From DATJLY01 sp963773665 (GTDB taxonomy: Bacteria; Pseudomonadota; Alphaproteobacteria; ATCC43930; CGMCC-115725): a DNA stretch of 64,000 nt. Under the pieces are notes generated by a model that did no database searches, had not been told where the DNA came from, and saw nothing but the letters and a program-made list of their open reading frames with translations. A program made the translations under genes and the position numbers. This document shows positions 8,296 to 17,510 of this stretch, one piece after another. The stretch spans positions 1,240,001 through 1,304,000 of the forward strand of contig CAVZBZ010000001.1 of the NCBI GenBank assembly GCA_963773665.1, given 5' to 3'. Every line of letters begins with the position of its first letter. Position 1 is the first letter of the stretch.

Positions 8296-9666
8296 ATGGC
8301 GAGTGCAGTGGAGGGGCGCGGCGACATGCGCCAGGTCGTGGCGCGGATCGAGCGGCTGCCGTATTCCTCGTGGCACCGCAACATGCGGCTCATCATCTCG
8401 ACCGCGTGGTTCTTCGACGCGTTCGATTCGCTCACCATCGCCTATGTGCTGCCGGTGCTGATCGGCATGTGGAAGCTCAATCCGGGGCAGATCGGCGGGC
8501 TCATCTCGGTCGGGTTCGCAGGCCAGATGGTGGGCTCGATCTGCGCCGGGTGGGTCGCGGAACGGGTCGGGCGGCTTAGGACCATGATGTTCACGCTGCT
8601 CATCTTCACGCTCGGCGCCTTCGCCTGCGCCTTTGCGTGGAGCTACGATTCGATGTGGTGGCTGCGCTTGATCCAGGGCATCGGACTGGGCGGCGAGGTG
8701 CCGCTCATGGCGGCCTATGTCAACGAGTTCGCCAAGGCCGAGCGGCGCGGCACGTTCTCGCTCTCGATCCAGTGCCTGTTCGCGATCGCTCTGACCGTCG
8801 TGGCGTTCGTCGGGCTCTGGGTCGTGCCGCATCTCGGCTGGCAATGGATGTTCATCATCGGCGCGGTGCCGGCGCTTCTGGCGATTCCGCTCCGCACGAT
8901 GCTGCCGGAATCGCCGCGCTGGCTCGCGAGCCAGGGCCGCATCGCCGAGGCCGACGCGGCCTTGACCCGGCTCGAGCGCATCGCCGTGAGCGAGCACAAG
9001 GCGCTGCCGCCGCTGCCGCAGGACCTGCCGGCCGCGAACGAGGCCAAGCCGCGCATCGCCGATCTCTTCAAGGGCATCTATCTCAGGCGCACGCTCACGG
9101 TGTGGGGCATCTGGATCTGCGCCTACATGATCACCTATGGCCTCACCGCGTGGGCGCCGTCGCTGTTCCGCTTCGTCTACAAGCTCGACGTGCAGACGGC
9201 GAATTTCTACGGCTTCGTGCTGAGCGCCATCGGCCTCGTCGGCGCGCTGTCGGCGATCGTCTTGATCGACCGCATCGGAAGGAAGCCGATGTTCGTCATG
9301 GGGCTCGGAGTGGGCGCGCTGCCGCTCCTCTATTTCGGCTTGATCGGCATGCCGAGCGCGGGCGAGGTGCTGGCGCTGGTGTGCGCGAGCTTCATGTTCG
9401 TGAGCCTCCTGGCGCTTAGCCTTGCGACATACACGGCGGAGAATTATCCAACGCACCTGCGCGCGCTGGGCGGCGGCGTCGCCGGCGCGTGGCAGCGCGC
9501 GGCCTCGATGGTGGGGCCGCTGCTGGTCGGCTGGCTCCTGCCGATCTGGGGCCTCAACGGGGTGTTCGTGCTGTTCGGCGTTTTCGCCGCCGTGGGCTCG
9601 CTCATCGCGCTCTTCTTCGCGATCGAGACGAAGGGCCAACTGCTCGAGCGGCTGAGCCCGAGCTGA
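8296..9666 (+). CDS. MFS transporter (aromatic acid/sugar:H+ symporter type)
   Basis: 456 residues with about 12 hydrophobic helices. It shows the MFS signature between TM2 and TM3 (GWVAERVGRLRTM), DAFDSLTIAYVLP in TM1, the LGGEVPLMAAYVNEFAKAERRG segment after TM4, ESPRWLASQGR before the central loop, and the repeat signature LIDRIGRKPMF in the second half. This pattern fits the metabolite:H+ symporter branch that includes aromatic acid and niacin carriers. Inner membrane. The next gene, a 2-hydroxyacid dehydrogenase, begins 10 bp after its stop, suggesting uptake of a hydroxy or keto acid. Confidence 0.85.
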   Translation: MASAVEGRGDMRQVVARIERLPYSSWHRNMRLIISTAWFFDAFDSLTIAYVLPVLIGMWKLNPGQIGGLISVGFAGQMVGSICAGWVAERVGRLRTMMFTLLIFTLGAFACAFAWSYDSMWWLRLIQGIGLGGEVPLMAAYVNEFAKAERRGTFSLSIQCLFAIALTVVAFVGLWVVPHLGWQWMFIIGAVPALLAIPLRTMLPESPRWLASQGRIAEADAALTRLERIAVSEHKALPPLPQDLPAANEAKPRIADLFKGIYLRRTLTVWGIWICAYMITYGLTAWAPSLFRFVYKLDVQTANFYGFVLSAIGLVGALSAIVLIDRIGRKPMFVMGLGVGALPLLYFGLIGMPSAGEVLALVCASFMFVSLLALSLATYTAENYPTHLRALGGGVAGAWQRAASMVGPLLVGWLLPIWGLNGVFVLFGVFAAVGSLIALFFAIETKGQLLERLSPS

Positions 9667-9676
9667 GCCAAGGCGC

Positions 9677-10663
9677 GTGCGCGTCGTTCTGGTCGGGCCG
9701 CGCTCGGTCGGCTACGTCTTCGGCGCGGTCGAAGACGCGGTGACGCGGCTCGGGCACGAAGCGCTCCGCTTCGACGACGAAGCGCAATTCCTCGCCGATC
9801 CCGCTGCGCTCGCCGAGGCCGACGTGCTCTATTGCATGGGCAACTTGGCGTGCGATGAGCGCTTGCTGGCGCGGGCGCCGAAACTGCGCGCGATCGTCAC
9901 GCCCTTCATCGGCATCGACGGGTTTGACCGCGCCGCAGCATCGTCGCGCGGCATCGTCATCGCCAACGGGCTCGTGCCGGAGAACTATCTCAGCATGGCC
10001 GAGGCGACGATCATGCTGATGCTCGTTGCGCTCTACGAGCTGCACGCGAAGGAGGATGCGTTCCGCCGCAACCTGCCCCGGCCGCAGCGCCAGAGCGCGC
10101 GCATGCTGCGGGGAAAGATTGTGGGATTGATCGGCATGGGCCGCATCGCGCGCGCCGTGGCGGAGCGGCTTCAGCCGTGGGGCGCGCAGCTTCAGGTTTC
10201 CGCGCCGCGCCTCCACGACCCCTTGCCGGCGCACGTCGCGCGCGTGCCGCTCGACGAGCTTTTGCGCACGAGCGACATCGTCAGCATCCACGCGAGCCTG
10301 ACGCCGGAGACGCGAAACCTGCTCGATGCGCAAAAACTCGAGCTCATGAAACCGGGCGCGATCCTCATCAACACGGCGCGCGGCGGGCTCATCGACGAGG
10401 CGGCGCTGGCGCGCATCGCCACGGAGAAGCCCTTGAAGATCGTGCTCGACGTCTATGACGAGGAGCCGCTGCCGCAGGCGAGCGCGCTGCGCAACGTTCC
10501 GGGCGCGATCCTGACGCCGCATCTCGTCGGCCATACGCGCGAGACGGCCGACGCGGTGCCGGTGGCCGCGGTCGAGAACATCGCCCGCGCGCTCGGCGGC
10601 AATGACCCGCTCTACGTCGCCAATCCCGAGGTCTTGCCCGCCTGGCGCCGCCGCTGGTCTTGA
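9677..10663 (+). CDS. D-isomer-specific 2-hydroxyacid dehydrogenase
   Basis: 328 residues starting at GTG 9677. The Rossmann motif GLIGMGRIA (150-158) is preceded by the family's N-terminal lid domain. Catalytic residues are Arg in NTARGGLID (R235), Glu in DVYDEEPLP (E262/263) and His in TPHLVGHT (H282). Reaction: NAD(P)H-dependent interconversion of a 2-oxo acid and D-2-hydroxy acid. Located between the MFS permease (10 bp upstream) and the TRAP genes (41 bp downstream), so it probably processes an imported 2-oxo or hydroxy acid. Confidence 0.9.
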   Translation: MRVVLVGPRSVGYVFGAVEDAVTRLGHEALRFDDEAQFLADPAALAEADVLYCMGNLACDERLLARAPKLRAIVTPFIGIDGFDRAAASSRGIVIANGLVPENYLSMAEATIMLMLVALYELHAKEDAFRRNLPRPQRQSARMLRGKIVGLIGMGRIARAVAERLQPWGAQLQVSAPRLHDPLPAHVARVPLDELLRTSDIVSIHASLTPETRNLLDAQKLELMKPGAILINTARGGLIDEAALARIATEKPLKIVLDVYDEEPLPQASALRNVPGAILTPHLVGHTRETADAVPVAAVENIARALGGNDPLYVANPEVLPAWRRRWS

Positions 10664-10704
10664 ACTCGGGCCTCGTGTAGCTTCGCGCGCAGGGAGGGAT
10701 CGCG

Positions 10705-11739
10705 ATGACGCGGAGAAGTCTTGCGCGTATTCTTGGCGCCATGATGGCCGTTGCGGCCGGTGCGGGCGCGGCGCGGGCCGATGCGACGCTCACCATGAAC
10801 GTCGCCATGCCGCGGACCTCGTCGTTCTTTCTCGGCCTCTATCAGCCGTGGAAAGAGGCGGTCGAGCGCGAATCGCACGGCCACATCAAGGTCGAGATGC
10901 CGGCGGCATCCTTGGCGCCGCTCGGGCGGCAGTGGGACATGGTGTCGTCGGGCGTGGCCGACGTGGCGATGATCCCCGACGATTTCATTCGCCAGAGAGT
11001 CAAGCTGCCGTTCCTTGCCGAGATTCCGTTTTTGGCGCCCAACTCGATCGCGGGAACCGTTGCGATCTGGCGCACGCAGCAGAAATATTTCGCGGCCGCG
11101 CACGAATATAAAGGCATGAAGCTCCTGGGCATCTGGCTCAATGGCGGCAACACGCTGATGACCGTGCCGCATGCGGTGACGAAGCTCGAGGACTTCAAGG
11201 GGCTGAAGCTCTGGGTGGGCGCGCAAAGCACGAAGAGCGCGGTCGAGGCGTTCGGCGCCACGCCGGTGCCGTCCGAGGGCGGCAATTCGATGTTCGACTA
11301 TGTCTCGGGCGGCATCGTCGACGGCTCGGTGACCGGCGAGGGCTCGCTCATCTCGTTCCAGATCGCGCGCTACATCAAGTACATCACGATCTTCCCGGGA
11401 CAGCTCGGCTACAGCGTGTTCTCGTTCTTCATGAACGAGAAGGCGTACGACAAGCTTGCGCCCGAGGACAAGGCCGTGATCGACCGCGTCTCCCTGGAGA
11501 CGATCAGCCGGCAAGTCGCCGAAGGCTTCGTCGAGCAGGACAAGCGCGGCGAGGACGCGGTGAAGCAGTACGGGATCGCGGTGAGCCATGCCGCGCCCGA
11601 ATTCATGGCGGCGCTCGCACCGCGTATCGACTTCTTCAAGAGCGAGTGGCTCGCGAGCGCCAAGGAGCGCGGCATCGACGGCGCGGCCGCCTACGACTAT
11701 TTCGCCAAGACGGCGAAGGAGCTGGCGGAGCAGAAGTGA
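10705..11739 (+). CDS. dctP: TRAP transporter substrate-binding protein, DctP family
   Basis: 344 residues. ATG 10705 follows GGGAGGG. The signal peptide is MTRRSLARILGAMMAVAAGA with a cleavage site near ARADATLT. DctP-type segments include VDVAMIPDDF-like VADVAMIPDDF, KLEDFKGLKLWVGAQ and VSGGIVDGSVTGEGS. The mature protein is a periplasmic receptor for an organic acid. First gene of dctP-dctQ-dctM; a REP-like palindrome (11758-11834) separates it from dctQ and may tune relative expression by protecting the dctP mRNA end. Confidence 0.92.
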   Translation: MTRRSLARILGAMMAVAAGAGAARADATLTMNVAMPRTSSFFLGLYQPWKEAVERESHGHIKVEMPAASLAPLGRQWDMVSSGVADVAMIPDDFIRQRVKLPFLAEIPFLAPNSIAGTVAIWRTQQKYFAAAHEYKGMKLLGIWLNGGNTLMTVPHAVTKLEDFKGLKLWVGAQSTKSAVEAFGATPVPSEGGNSMFDYVSGGIVDGSVTGEGSLISFQIARYIKYITIFPGQLGYSVFSFFMNEKAYDKLAPEDKAVIDRVSLETISRQVAEGFVEQDKRGEDAVKQYGIAVSHAAPEFMAALAPRIDFFKSEWLASAKERGIDGAAAYDYFAKTAKELAEQK

Positions 11740-11757
11740 TCACCGCTTGCTCCATAT

Positions 11758-11834
11758 CGTCGTCCCCGCGCACGCGGGGACCCAGGGCAAGCGACGAGCC
11801 GCGGCCCTGGGCTCCCGCTTTCGCGGGAGCGACG
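11758..11834. repeat. REP-like palindrome (ccccgcg...cgcggg type), copy 1
   Basis: Arms CGTCGTCCCCGCG (11758-11770) and CGCGGGAGCGACG (11822-11834) with inner complementary GGGACCCAGGGC and GCCCTGGGCTCCC. A second, related copy lies at 19135-19213. It is placed between dctP and dctQ, directly after a periplasmic binding protein gene. Nearby (about 11869-11902) is another short palindromic string, GCTGGCCGGGACAAGCCCCG, of a repeat type also frequent in this group. Confidence 0.85.
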
Positions 11835-11887
11835 GAAAGAGATGCCGCCGGCGAAGGAAAACGCGGCTGGCCGGGACAAGCCCCGCC

Positions 11888-12400
11888 ATGACGGGGACCG
11901 GAGAAAGCCGCGCGGTGCGCTTCCTCGTCGAGACCGTTCTGGCGGGCATTGCGGCGCTGTCGCTGTTCGCGATGATGGCGCTCACCTTCGTCGAGGTGGT
12001 GGGACGCTATTTCCTCGGCGCGCCCATTTCCGGCGGCGAGGAGGTGAAATCGTTCCTCCTCGGCATCACCATCTTCGCGGCCTTGCCGCTCGTGACGTGG
12101 CAGCAGCGCCACATCGCCGTGCGCTCCTTGGCCGCGCTGCTGAAGGGGCGCGCGCTCGCCGTTCAGCGCCTCGTGGTGCTGGCGGGCGCGGTCGCGGGAT
12201 TCTCGTTCGTCACATATCTTCTCGTCGATCAGGCGCGCGCGATGGCGGAGGACGGCACGCTCTCGACCTATCTCGATTTGCCGGAGGCGCCGATCGTCGC
12301 CGTGTTCGCGGCACTCGCCTCGCTCGCGGCGCTGGTGGCGGCGGCGCTGCTGCTGCGCGGCGCACCCGAGGCCCACGGCGGCGCCGCAGGCCCGGAATAA
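11888..12400 (+). CDS. dctQ: TRAP transporter small permease, DctQ family
   Basis: About 170 residues with four hydrophobic helices. The DctQ pattern is visible as MMALTFVEVVGRYFLGAPISGGEEVKSFL and a second half with VTWQQRHIAVRSL. ATG 11888 sits inside a repeat-derived string and has no good ribosome site; GTG 11915 (VRFLVETV), with GGAG about 11 bases upstream, is an equally good start and would give 161 residues. Inner membrane; couples with DctM and receives substrate from DctP. The stop TAA overlaps the start of dctM by one base (TAATG). Confidence 0.88.
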   Translation: MTGTGESRAVRFLVETVLAGIAALSLFAMMALTFVEVVGRYFLGAPISGGEEVKSFLLGITIFAALPLVTWQQRHIAVRSLAALLKGRALAVQRLVVLAGAVAGFSFVTYLLVDQARAMAEDGTLSTYLDLPEAPIVAVFAALASLAALVAAALLLRGAPEAHGGAAGPE

Positions 12401-13701
12401 TGTTCGCGGCGCTGACCGGGCTCGTCCTTCTTCTTCTGGGGTTCTTCAGCGGCATTCCCTTGGGCCTCGTCCTGCTTGCCGTCGGATATTTCGGCTTCGC
12501 CTTCGTCCATCCGCACGGTTTTTCCGCGGCAACCGCAATGGCCGGGCAGCAGATCGTGGGCCTGGCGCTCGACTTCCAGTTCACGGTGCTGCCGCTCTTC
12601 ATCCTCATGGGCACGTTCGTCTCCCGGGCGGCGCTGTCGGACGATCTCTACGAAGTGGCGCATCGGTGGCTCGGCCATTTCCGCGGCGGGCTCGCGCTCG
12701 CGACGATCGCGTCCTGCGCCGGGTTCGCGGCGATCTGCGGCTCGTCGCTCGCCACCGCGGCGACCATGGCGCGGGTCGCGGTGCCGTCGATGCGGCGCTA
12801 CCGCTATGCCGATTGGCTCAGCACCGGCACGGTCGCCGCGGGCGGCGCGCTCGGCATGCTGGTGCCGCCATCGGGCGCGCTCATCGTCTATGGGCTTCTG
12901 ACCGAGCAGGACGTGGCGCGGCTGTTCCTGGCGGCGCTGTTGCCGGCGCTCGTCTCGGTGCTGATTTATTCCGGCGTCGTGCTGATTGTGACGTACGTGA
13001 AGCCCGAGGCGGGGCCGCGCGCCGAGAAAGCGTCGTGGCGCGAGCGCTGGAGCGCGCTCAGAAAAGTGTGGGGCGTGCTCGCGCTGTTCGGCCTCATCAT
13101 GGGCGGCATCACCTTCGGCATCTTCACCGCGACCGAGGCGGGCGGAATCGGCGCGACCGGCGCGCTGCTCCTCGCGTTCCTGCGCGGGCGGATGAGCTGG
13201 ACGATCCTGGTGCGCTCGCTGATCGAGGCGGCGACCACGACCGGCATGATCTTCACCGTCATTTTCGGCGCGCTGGTGCTGACGCAGTTCGTCAACATCT
13301 CGGGTCTCAGCGAGACGGTGCTCGACTTCATCCGCCATCTCGATGCGAGCCCCACGTCGATCGTGCTGCTCATCATGGCGTTCTACGTGCTGCTCGGCAT
13401 CTTCATCGAGGGCTTCGCGCTTATCTTCCTGACCGTGCCGATCTTCGTGCCGATCGTGCAGGCGCTCGGCTTCGATCTCGTGTGGTGGGGCGTGGCGCTC
13501 GTCATCGTCGTCGAGATGAGCGTTTTGCACCCGCCCTTGGGCATCAATATCTACGTGCTCAAATCGATCCTGCCGGAGATTCCCTTGAAGGAGATCTTCA
13601 AGGGCGTGCTCCCGTTCTTCGCCAGCGATTTTCTGCGCCTTGCCGCGGTCATCGCGTTTCCCGCGCTCGCGCTTGCGCTGCCCAAGCTGATGCTGCGCTA
13701 G
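12400..13701 (+). CDS. dctM: TRAP transporter large permease, DctM family
   Basis: 433 residues, the normal DctM length, with about 12-13 hydrophobic segments. Typical segments are VLPLFILMGTFVSRAALSDD, CGSSLATAATMARVAVPSM, GALGMLVPPSGALIVYGLL and LHPPLGINIYVLKSI. The family imports C4-dicarboxylates or other organic acids with a Na+ or H+ gradient. Translationally coupled to dctQ. The stop TAG shares the quartet CTAG (13698-13701) with the stop of the convergent DUF2189 gene. Confidence 0.93.
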   Translation: MFAALTGLVLLLLGFFSGIPLGLVLLAVGYFGFAFVHPHGFSAATAMAGQQIVGLALDFQFTVLPLFILMGTFVSRAALSDDLYEVAHRWLGHFRGGLALATIASCAGFAAICGSSLATAATMARVAVPSMRRYRYADWLSTGTVAAGGALGMLVPPSGALIVYGLLTEQDVARLFLAALLPALVSVLIYSGVVLIVTYVKPEAGPRAEKASWRERWSALRKVWGVLALFGLIMGGITFGIFTATEAGGIGATGALLLAFLRGRMSWTILVRSLIEAATTTGMIFTVIFGALVLTQFVNISGLSETVLDFIRHLDASPTSIVLLIMAFYVLLGIFIEGFALIFLTVPIFVPIVQALGFDLVWWGVALVIVVEMSVLHPPLGINIYVLKSILPEIPLKEIFKGVLPFFASDFLRLAAVIAFPALALALPKLMLR

Positions 13702-14552
13702 CGCGGCACCAGCCTGCGGTAGAGGTGCCAGGTCGCGTGGCCGAGGACCGGCATGACGATGACGAGGCCGAGGAAGGCCGGGATCGAGCCGAGCACGAGG
13801 CCGGCCGCGACGATCAAGCCCCACAGCGCCGTCATCGCCGGATTTGCCGCAACCGCGCGGATCGAGGTGGCGACCGCGGTGGCAAGCGGCACGTCGCGGT
13901 CGAGCAGGAGGGGAAACGACACGATGCCGATCGCCAGCACGGATGCGGCAAAGAGGAATCCGACGCCGCATCCGGCGACGATGAGCGCCCAGCCGCGCCC
14001 GGTCGTGAGCACGTCGCGCGCGAACGCGCCGAAGGAAGCCGGCGGCTCGGGCCCGAGCGTCACATCGTAGAGCCCCTGCGCCGCCGCGAGCCACACGAGC
14101 AGCATCAGCACCAGCACGAGGCCGAGCGCCGCGATCTTGCCGAAGGCGGGGGCACGGACGACAGCGAAGGCGTCGAGCACGGGCGCGTCGCCCCTCGTCT
14201 CGCGCCGCCGGCTCATCTCGTAGAGGCCGACGGCGGCGAACGGGCCGACGAGCGCGAAGCCCGAAGCGAGCGGAAAGATGAGCGGCAGCATGTCGTAGCG
14301 GAACGCGAGACGCGCGAGCACCAGACCGATCAGCGGATAGACGATGCACAGGAAGATGACGTCGGTGCGATAGGCCGCGAAGTCGCCGAGCCCCGCGCCG
14401 AGCGCCGCGCGAATATCGGCGGGCGCGATGCGCCGCACCGGCAGCGCCGGCGCGCTCCGTTCGCCGAGCGCATCGACGGCCGATTCAACGGCGCGGATCG
14501 CCAGCCTGACCTGATCGGCGCTCCACTCGATCGGATTGCGGATGGTCGCCAT
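13698..14552 (-). CDS. DUF2189 integral membrane protein
   Basis: 284 residues from ATG 14552 (MATIRNPIEWS). Six or more hydrophobic helices; the segments RIAPADIRAALGAGLGDF, YPLIGLVLARLAF and PFAAVGLYEMSRRRE are characteristic of DUF2189. Function unknown. The alternative GTG three codons upstream (14561) is possible. It lies downstream of the DoxX gene by 73 bp and may belong to the same transcript. Confidence 0.85.
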   Translation of the reverse strand: MATIRNPIEWSADQVRLAIRAVESAVDALGERSAPALPVRRIAPADIRAALGAGLGDFAAYRTDVIFLCIVYPLIGLVLARLAFRYDMLPLIFPLASGFALVGPFAAVGLYEMSRRRETRGDAPVLDAFAVVRAPAFGKIAALGLVLVLMLLVWLAAAQGLYDVTLGPEPPASFGAFARDVLTTGRGWALIVAGCGVGFLFAASVLAIGIVSFPLLLDRDVPLATAVATSIRAVAANPAMTALWGLIVAAGLVLGSIPAFLGLVIVMPVLGHATWHLYRRLVPR

Positions 14553-14625
14553 GGTCGTCACCCTTGCGGATGCTGAACCCCCGCAAGGCACAAACGGCGG
14601 CGACGGCCGCAGGTTCCCCGCGCAC

Positions 14626-15087
14626 TCAGAGCTCGCGGCGGATGAGACGGTCGAGCGACCAGGCGCCGCCGCCGCGAAGCGAAATCGCGAACGACACCAC
14701 GCCCCACAGCAGCGTGTATTCATAGCCGCGCTTCAGCCACGAGAAGCCGGTCGGCCAATAGAGCGCGAAGGTGATGTAGGCCAACTCGATCGCGGCCGCG
14801 GCGGCGAAGAAGCGCGTGAAGAACCCGAACATGATGCAGATGCCGCCGACGAACTCGACGAAGGTGAGGAGCACGATGAGCGCATAGGGATCGTGGAACC
14901 CCACCTGCACGAAGCTTGGCGTCATTGCCGCCGGGCCGGCCATCAACTTGCCCCAGCCATGCACGGCGAGATTCCAGCCGACCGCGAGCCGCACGATCGG
15001 CCACGCGAGCGGCGTCACGGCATCGTAGAAGGAGTGGAGAAACGGGAAATAGAGTCTCGGCTCGCCTGCCGTTCGTGCGTGTGCCAT
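14626..15087 (-). CDS. DoxX-family membrane protein
   Basis: 153 residues with four hydrophobic helices; GWGKLMAGPAAM, VEFVGGICIMFGFFTRF and the central AIELAYITFALYW match the DoxX/DoxD family of small quinone-interacting or redox-related membrane proteins. It starts 12 bp after the molybdenum hydroxylase gene at 15100-17442, so the two form an operon. DoxX could link that enzyme's electrons to the membrane, but this is inference; the family's role is poorly defined. Confidence 0.85.
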   Translation of the reverse strand: MAHARTAGEPRLYFPFLHSFYDAVTPLAWPIVRLAVGWNLAVHGWGKLMAGPAAMTPSFVQVGFHDPYALIVLLTFVEFVGGICIMFGFFTRFFAAAAAIELAYITFALYWPTGFSWLKRGYEYTLLWGVVSFAISLRGGGAWSLDRLIRREL

Positions 15088-15099
15088 CTTTTCCTCCCC

Positions 15100-17442
15100 T
15101 TATTTGTCTCCTTTTCGCGCCTCCGCGAGAAGCGCGCGCAGGTGCATCGGTGTCACGGGCGCCTGCGCGATCTCGACGCCGAAGGGGGCGAGCGCGTCCT
15201 CGATGGCGGCGATGATCGCGGCCGGCGCCGGGATCGTGCCGCCCTCGCCCGCGCCCTTGACGCCCAGCGGATTGAGCGGCGACGGCGTCTCGATATGGCT
15301 GAGCTCCGCGTCCGGCACGTCGCATGCGCCCGGCAGCAGGTAATCCGCGAGCGAGACGGTGGTCGGTTGCGCCTCGCCGTCGTAGCCCATCCACTCGAAG
15401 AGGGCATTGCCGACGCCGTGCGCGAATCCGCCCTGGATCTGGCCCTCGACAATCATCGGGTTGATGAGCCGGCCGCAATCGTGCGCGATGACATAGCTGA
15501 GGATGCGCACGCCGCCGGTCTCGGGATCGACCTCGACCTCGGCGATGTGCGTGCCGTTGCAATAGGCCGCCTGCTCCGGCCCGAAATAATGCGTCTCCTC
15601 GAGGCCCGGGCTCACATCTCGCGGCAGCGCAAAGCCCGACATGCCGGCCGCCATCGCCGACAGCTCGCCAAAACTCCTGCCCATCTGCGGCACGCCCTTC
15701 ACGTGCGCGCGGCCGCCCGACAGCTCGATGTCCTCCTCCGCCGCCTCGAGCACGTGGGCCGCGAGTTTTCGGATCTTGCTGCCGAGGCGCTCGCCGGCGA
15801 TGTGGATGGCGGGGCCGGCATTGGCGGCGGTGCGGCTCGCATAGGCGCCCCAGCCCATGGCGATCGCATCGCTGTCGGCCATCACCACGTCGATCGTCTC
15901 GGGTGCGACGCCCAGATGGTCGGCGGCGATCTGGGCAAAGCAGGTGCGGTGGCCCTGGCCCTGCGGCGAGGCGCCGGTCAGGAGCCGCACCTTGCCCGAC
16001 GGCAGCACGCGGATGGTGGCGCCCTCGAACGGCCCGAGCCCCGTTCCCTCGACATAGGTCCCGATGCCGATGCCGATGAAGCGGCCTTCCGCGCGCGCCT
16101 TTTTCTGCCGCGCGCGGAAATCGCCATAGTTCGACTGCGCGATCGCCTGCTCGAACACGGCCGGATAATCGCCGCTGTCGTAGGTGAGGGGCCGCCCGTC
16201 GCGAAAAATGAGGCCGACGGGATAAGGCATCTGCTCGGGCCGGATGAGATTGCGGCGGCGCAGCTCGGCCGGGTCGAATCCCGCTTCGCGCGCGGCCTTG
16301 TCCATGAGCCGCTCCATCGCGAAGGCCGCCTGCGGGCGGCCGGCGCCGCGCACCGGCGCGGTCCCCGGCTTGTTGGTGAAGGCGACGGTCACCTCGAGAT
16401 GATATGCGGGAAGGACGTAAGGGCCCGGCACGGTGGTCGAGGCGATGAGCGGCATGATGATGCCGTGCGGCAGATAGGCGCCGCCATCGTGCAGCAGCCG
16501 CCCGCGCACACCGAGAATCTTGCCCTCGCGGTCGAGCGCCATTTCCATGTCCCAGTACTGGTCGCGCTCCTGCGTCGCGGTCAGGAAATTCTCGCGCCGG
16601 TCCTCGATCCATTTGACCGGGCGCTTGAAGCGCAGCGCGCAGGCGGCGATCACCGCCTCCTCGACGAAATAATTCGCCTTGGTGCCGAAGCCGCCGCCGA
16701 CATCGGGATTGATGACGCGGATCTGCGCGGGATCGAGCCCGAACAGAAGCTCGTTGACGCGGCGGTGGCCGTGCGGCGTCTGGCCCGCGACCCAGAGCGT
16801 GAGCTTGTCGGTAGCCTGGTCGTAATGCCCGAGGCACGCGCGGCATTCGATCGCGTGGCCGCTGCCGCGATGCTGCCACAGCGATACGGACGCGGTGTGC
16901 GCCGCGCGCTCGAAGGCGGAGGCGACGTTGCCGTAGGACTGCACGAAGTGCGCGGCGATATTGTCCTTGGTGTCGCTGTGGGCCAAGGGCGCGCCGGGCC
17001 GAACCGCCGCGCGGCAGTCGGCCACGACCGGCAGCCGCTCGTACTCCACCTGCACGAGCGCTGCCGCGTCTTCGGCGACATAGCGGCTCGTCGCCAGCGC
17101 CACGGCGACGGCCTCGCCTGCCATCGCCACCTCGTCGCGCACGAGCGACCACGGCATGCGCGGCTCGCGGATCGCCGGATTGGGCACACGCAGCGGGATG
17201 CGGTTCTCGCGCAAGCGTTGCGGCAGGTCGCGATGCGTCAGCACCGCATGCACGCCGGGAAGCGCCCGTGCCGCCGTCGCGTCGATGGCACCCAGGCGCG
17301 CGTGCGCATAGGGGCTGCGCACGAAGGCCGCGTGCATTGCGCCCGGCAGATCGATGTCGTCGACGAAACGGCCCTGGCCGCGCAGCAGCGCGTCGTCCTC
17401 GAGCCGCTTCATCGGCGCGCCGAAATGTCTGTCGCTTGGCAT
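15100..17442 (-). CDS. xanthine dehydrogenase/CO dehydrogenase-family molybdopterin-binding subunit
   Basis: 780 residues from ATG 17442 (an ATG six codons upstream is also open). Start segment GAPMKRLEDDALLRGQGRFVDD; Mo-pterin-binding loop DVGGGFGTK (about 247-255); active-site loop VRGAGRPQ (364-371), resembling the form II CoxL-type RGAGR rather than the CO-oxidising AYXCSFR; and the catalytic Glu in KGAGEGG (E733). Family enzymes hydroxylate aldehydes, purines or N-heterocycles and normally need separate FAD and 2Fe-2S subunits. None is encoded nearby, so its electron partner is unknown. Downstream is DoxX. Cytoplasmic. Confidence 0.9.
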   Translation of the reverse strand: MPSDRHFGAPMKRLEDDALLRGQGRFVDDIDLPGAMHAAFVRSPYAHARLGAIDATAARALPGVHAVLTHRDLPQRLRENRIPLRVPNPAIREPRMPWSLVRDEVAMAGEAVAVALATSRYVAEDAAALVQVEYERLPVVADCRAAVRPGAPLAHSDTKDNIAAHFVQSYGNVASAFERAAHTASVSLWQHRGSGHAIECRACLGHYDQATDKLTLWVAGQTPHGHRRVNELLFGLDPAQIRVINPDVGGGFGTKANYFVEEAVIAACALRFKRPVKWIEDRRENFLTATQERDQYWDMEMALDREGKILGVRGRLLHDGGAYLPHGIIMPLIASTTVPGPYVLPAYHLEVTVAFTNKPGTAPVRGAGRPQAAFAMERLMDKAAREAGFDPAELRRRNLIRPEQMPYPVGLIFRDGRPLTYDSGDYPAVFEQAIAQSNYGDFRARQKKARAEGRFIGIGIGTYVEGTGLGPFEGATIRVLPSGKVRLLTGASPQGQGHRTCFAQIAADHLGVAPETIDVVMADSDAIAMGWGAYASRTAANAGPAIHIAGERLGSKIRKLAAHVLEAAEEDIELSGGRAHVKGVPQMGRSFGELSAMAAGMSGFALPRDVSPGLEETHYFGPEQAAYCNGTHIAEVEVDPETGGVRILSYVIAHDCGRLINPMIVEGQIQGGFAHGVGNALFEWMGYDGEAQPTTVSLADYLLPGACDVPDAELSHIETPSPLNPLGVKGAGEGGTIPAPAAIIAAIEDALAPFGVEIAQAPVTPMHLRALLAEARKGDK

Positions 17443-17510
17443 GGCCTTCCCGCGCCTCACGCTTTTCCTATACCATGACGCTGCCGCAACGGAATTGTCG
17501 AGGAGAGAGA

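Noticed and set aside
14536..17478. A 980-residue open frame antisense to the molybdenum hydroxylase
   Set aside because: Composition is Arg/His/Asp-rich with no domain; it is a by-product of high GC content opposite a genuine gene.
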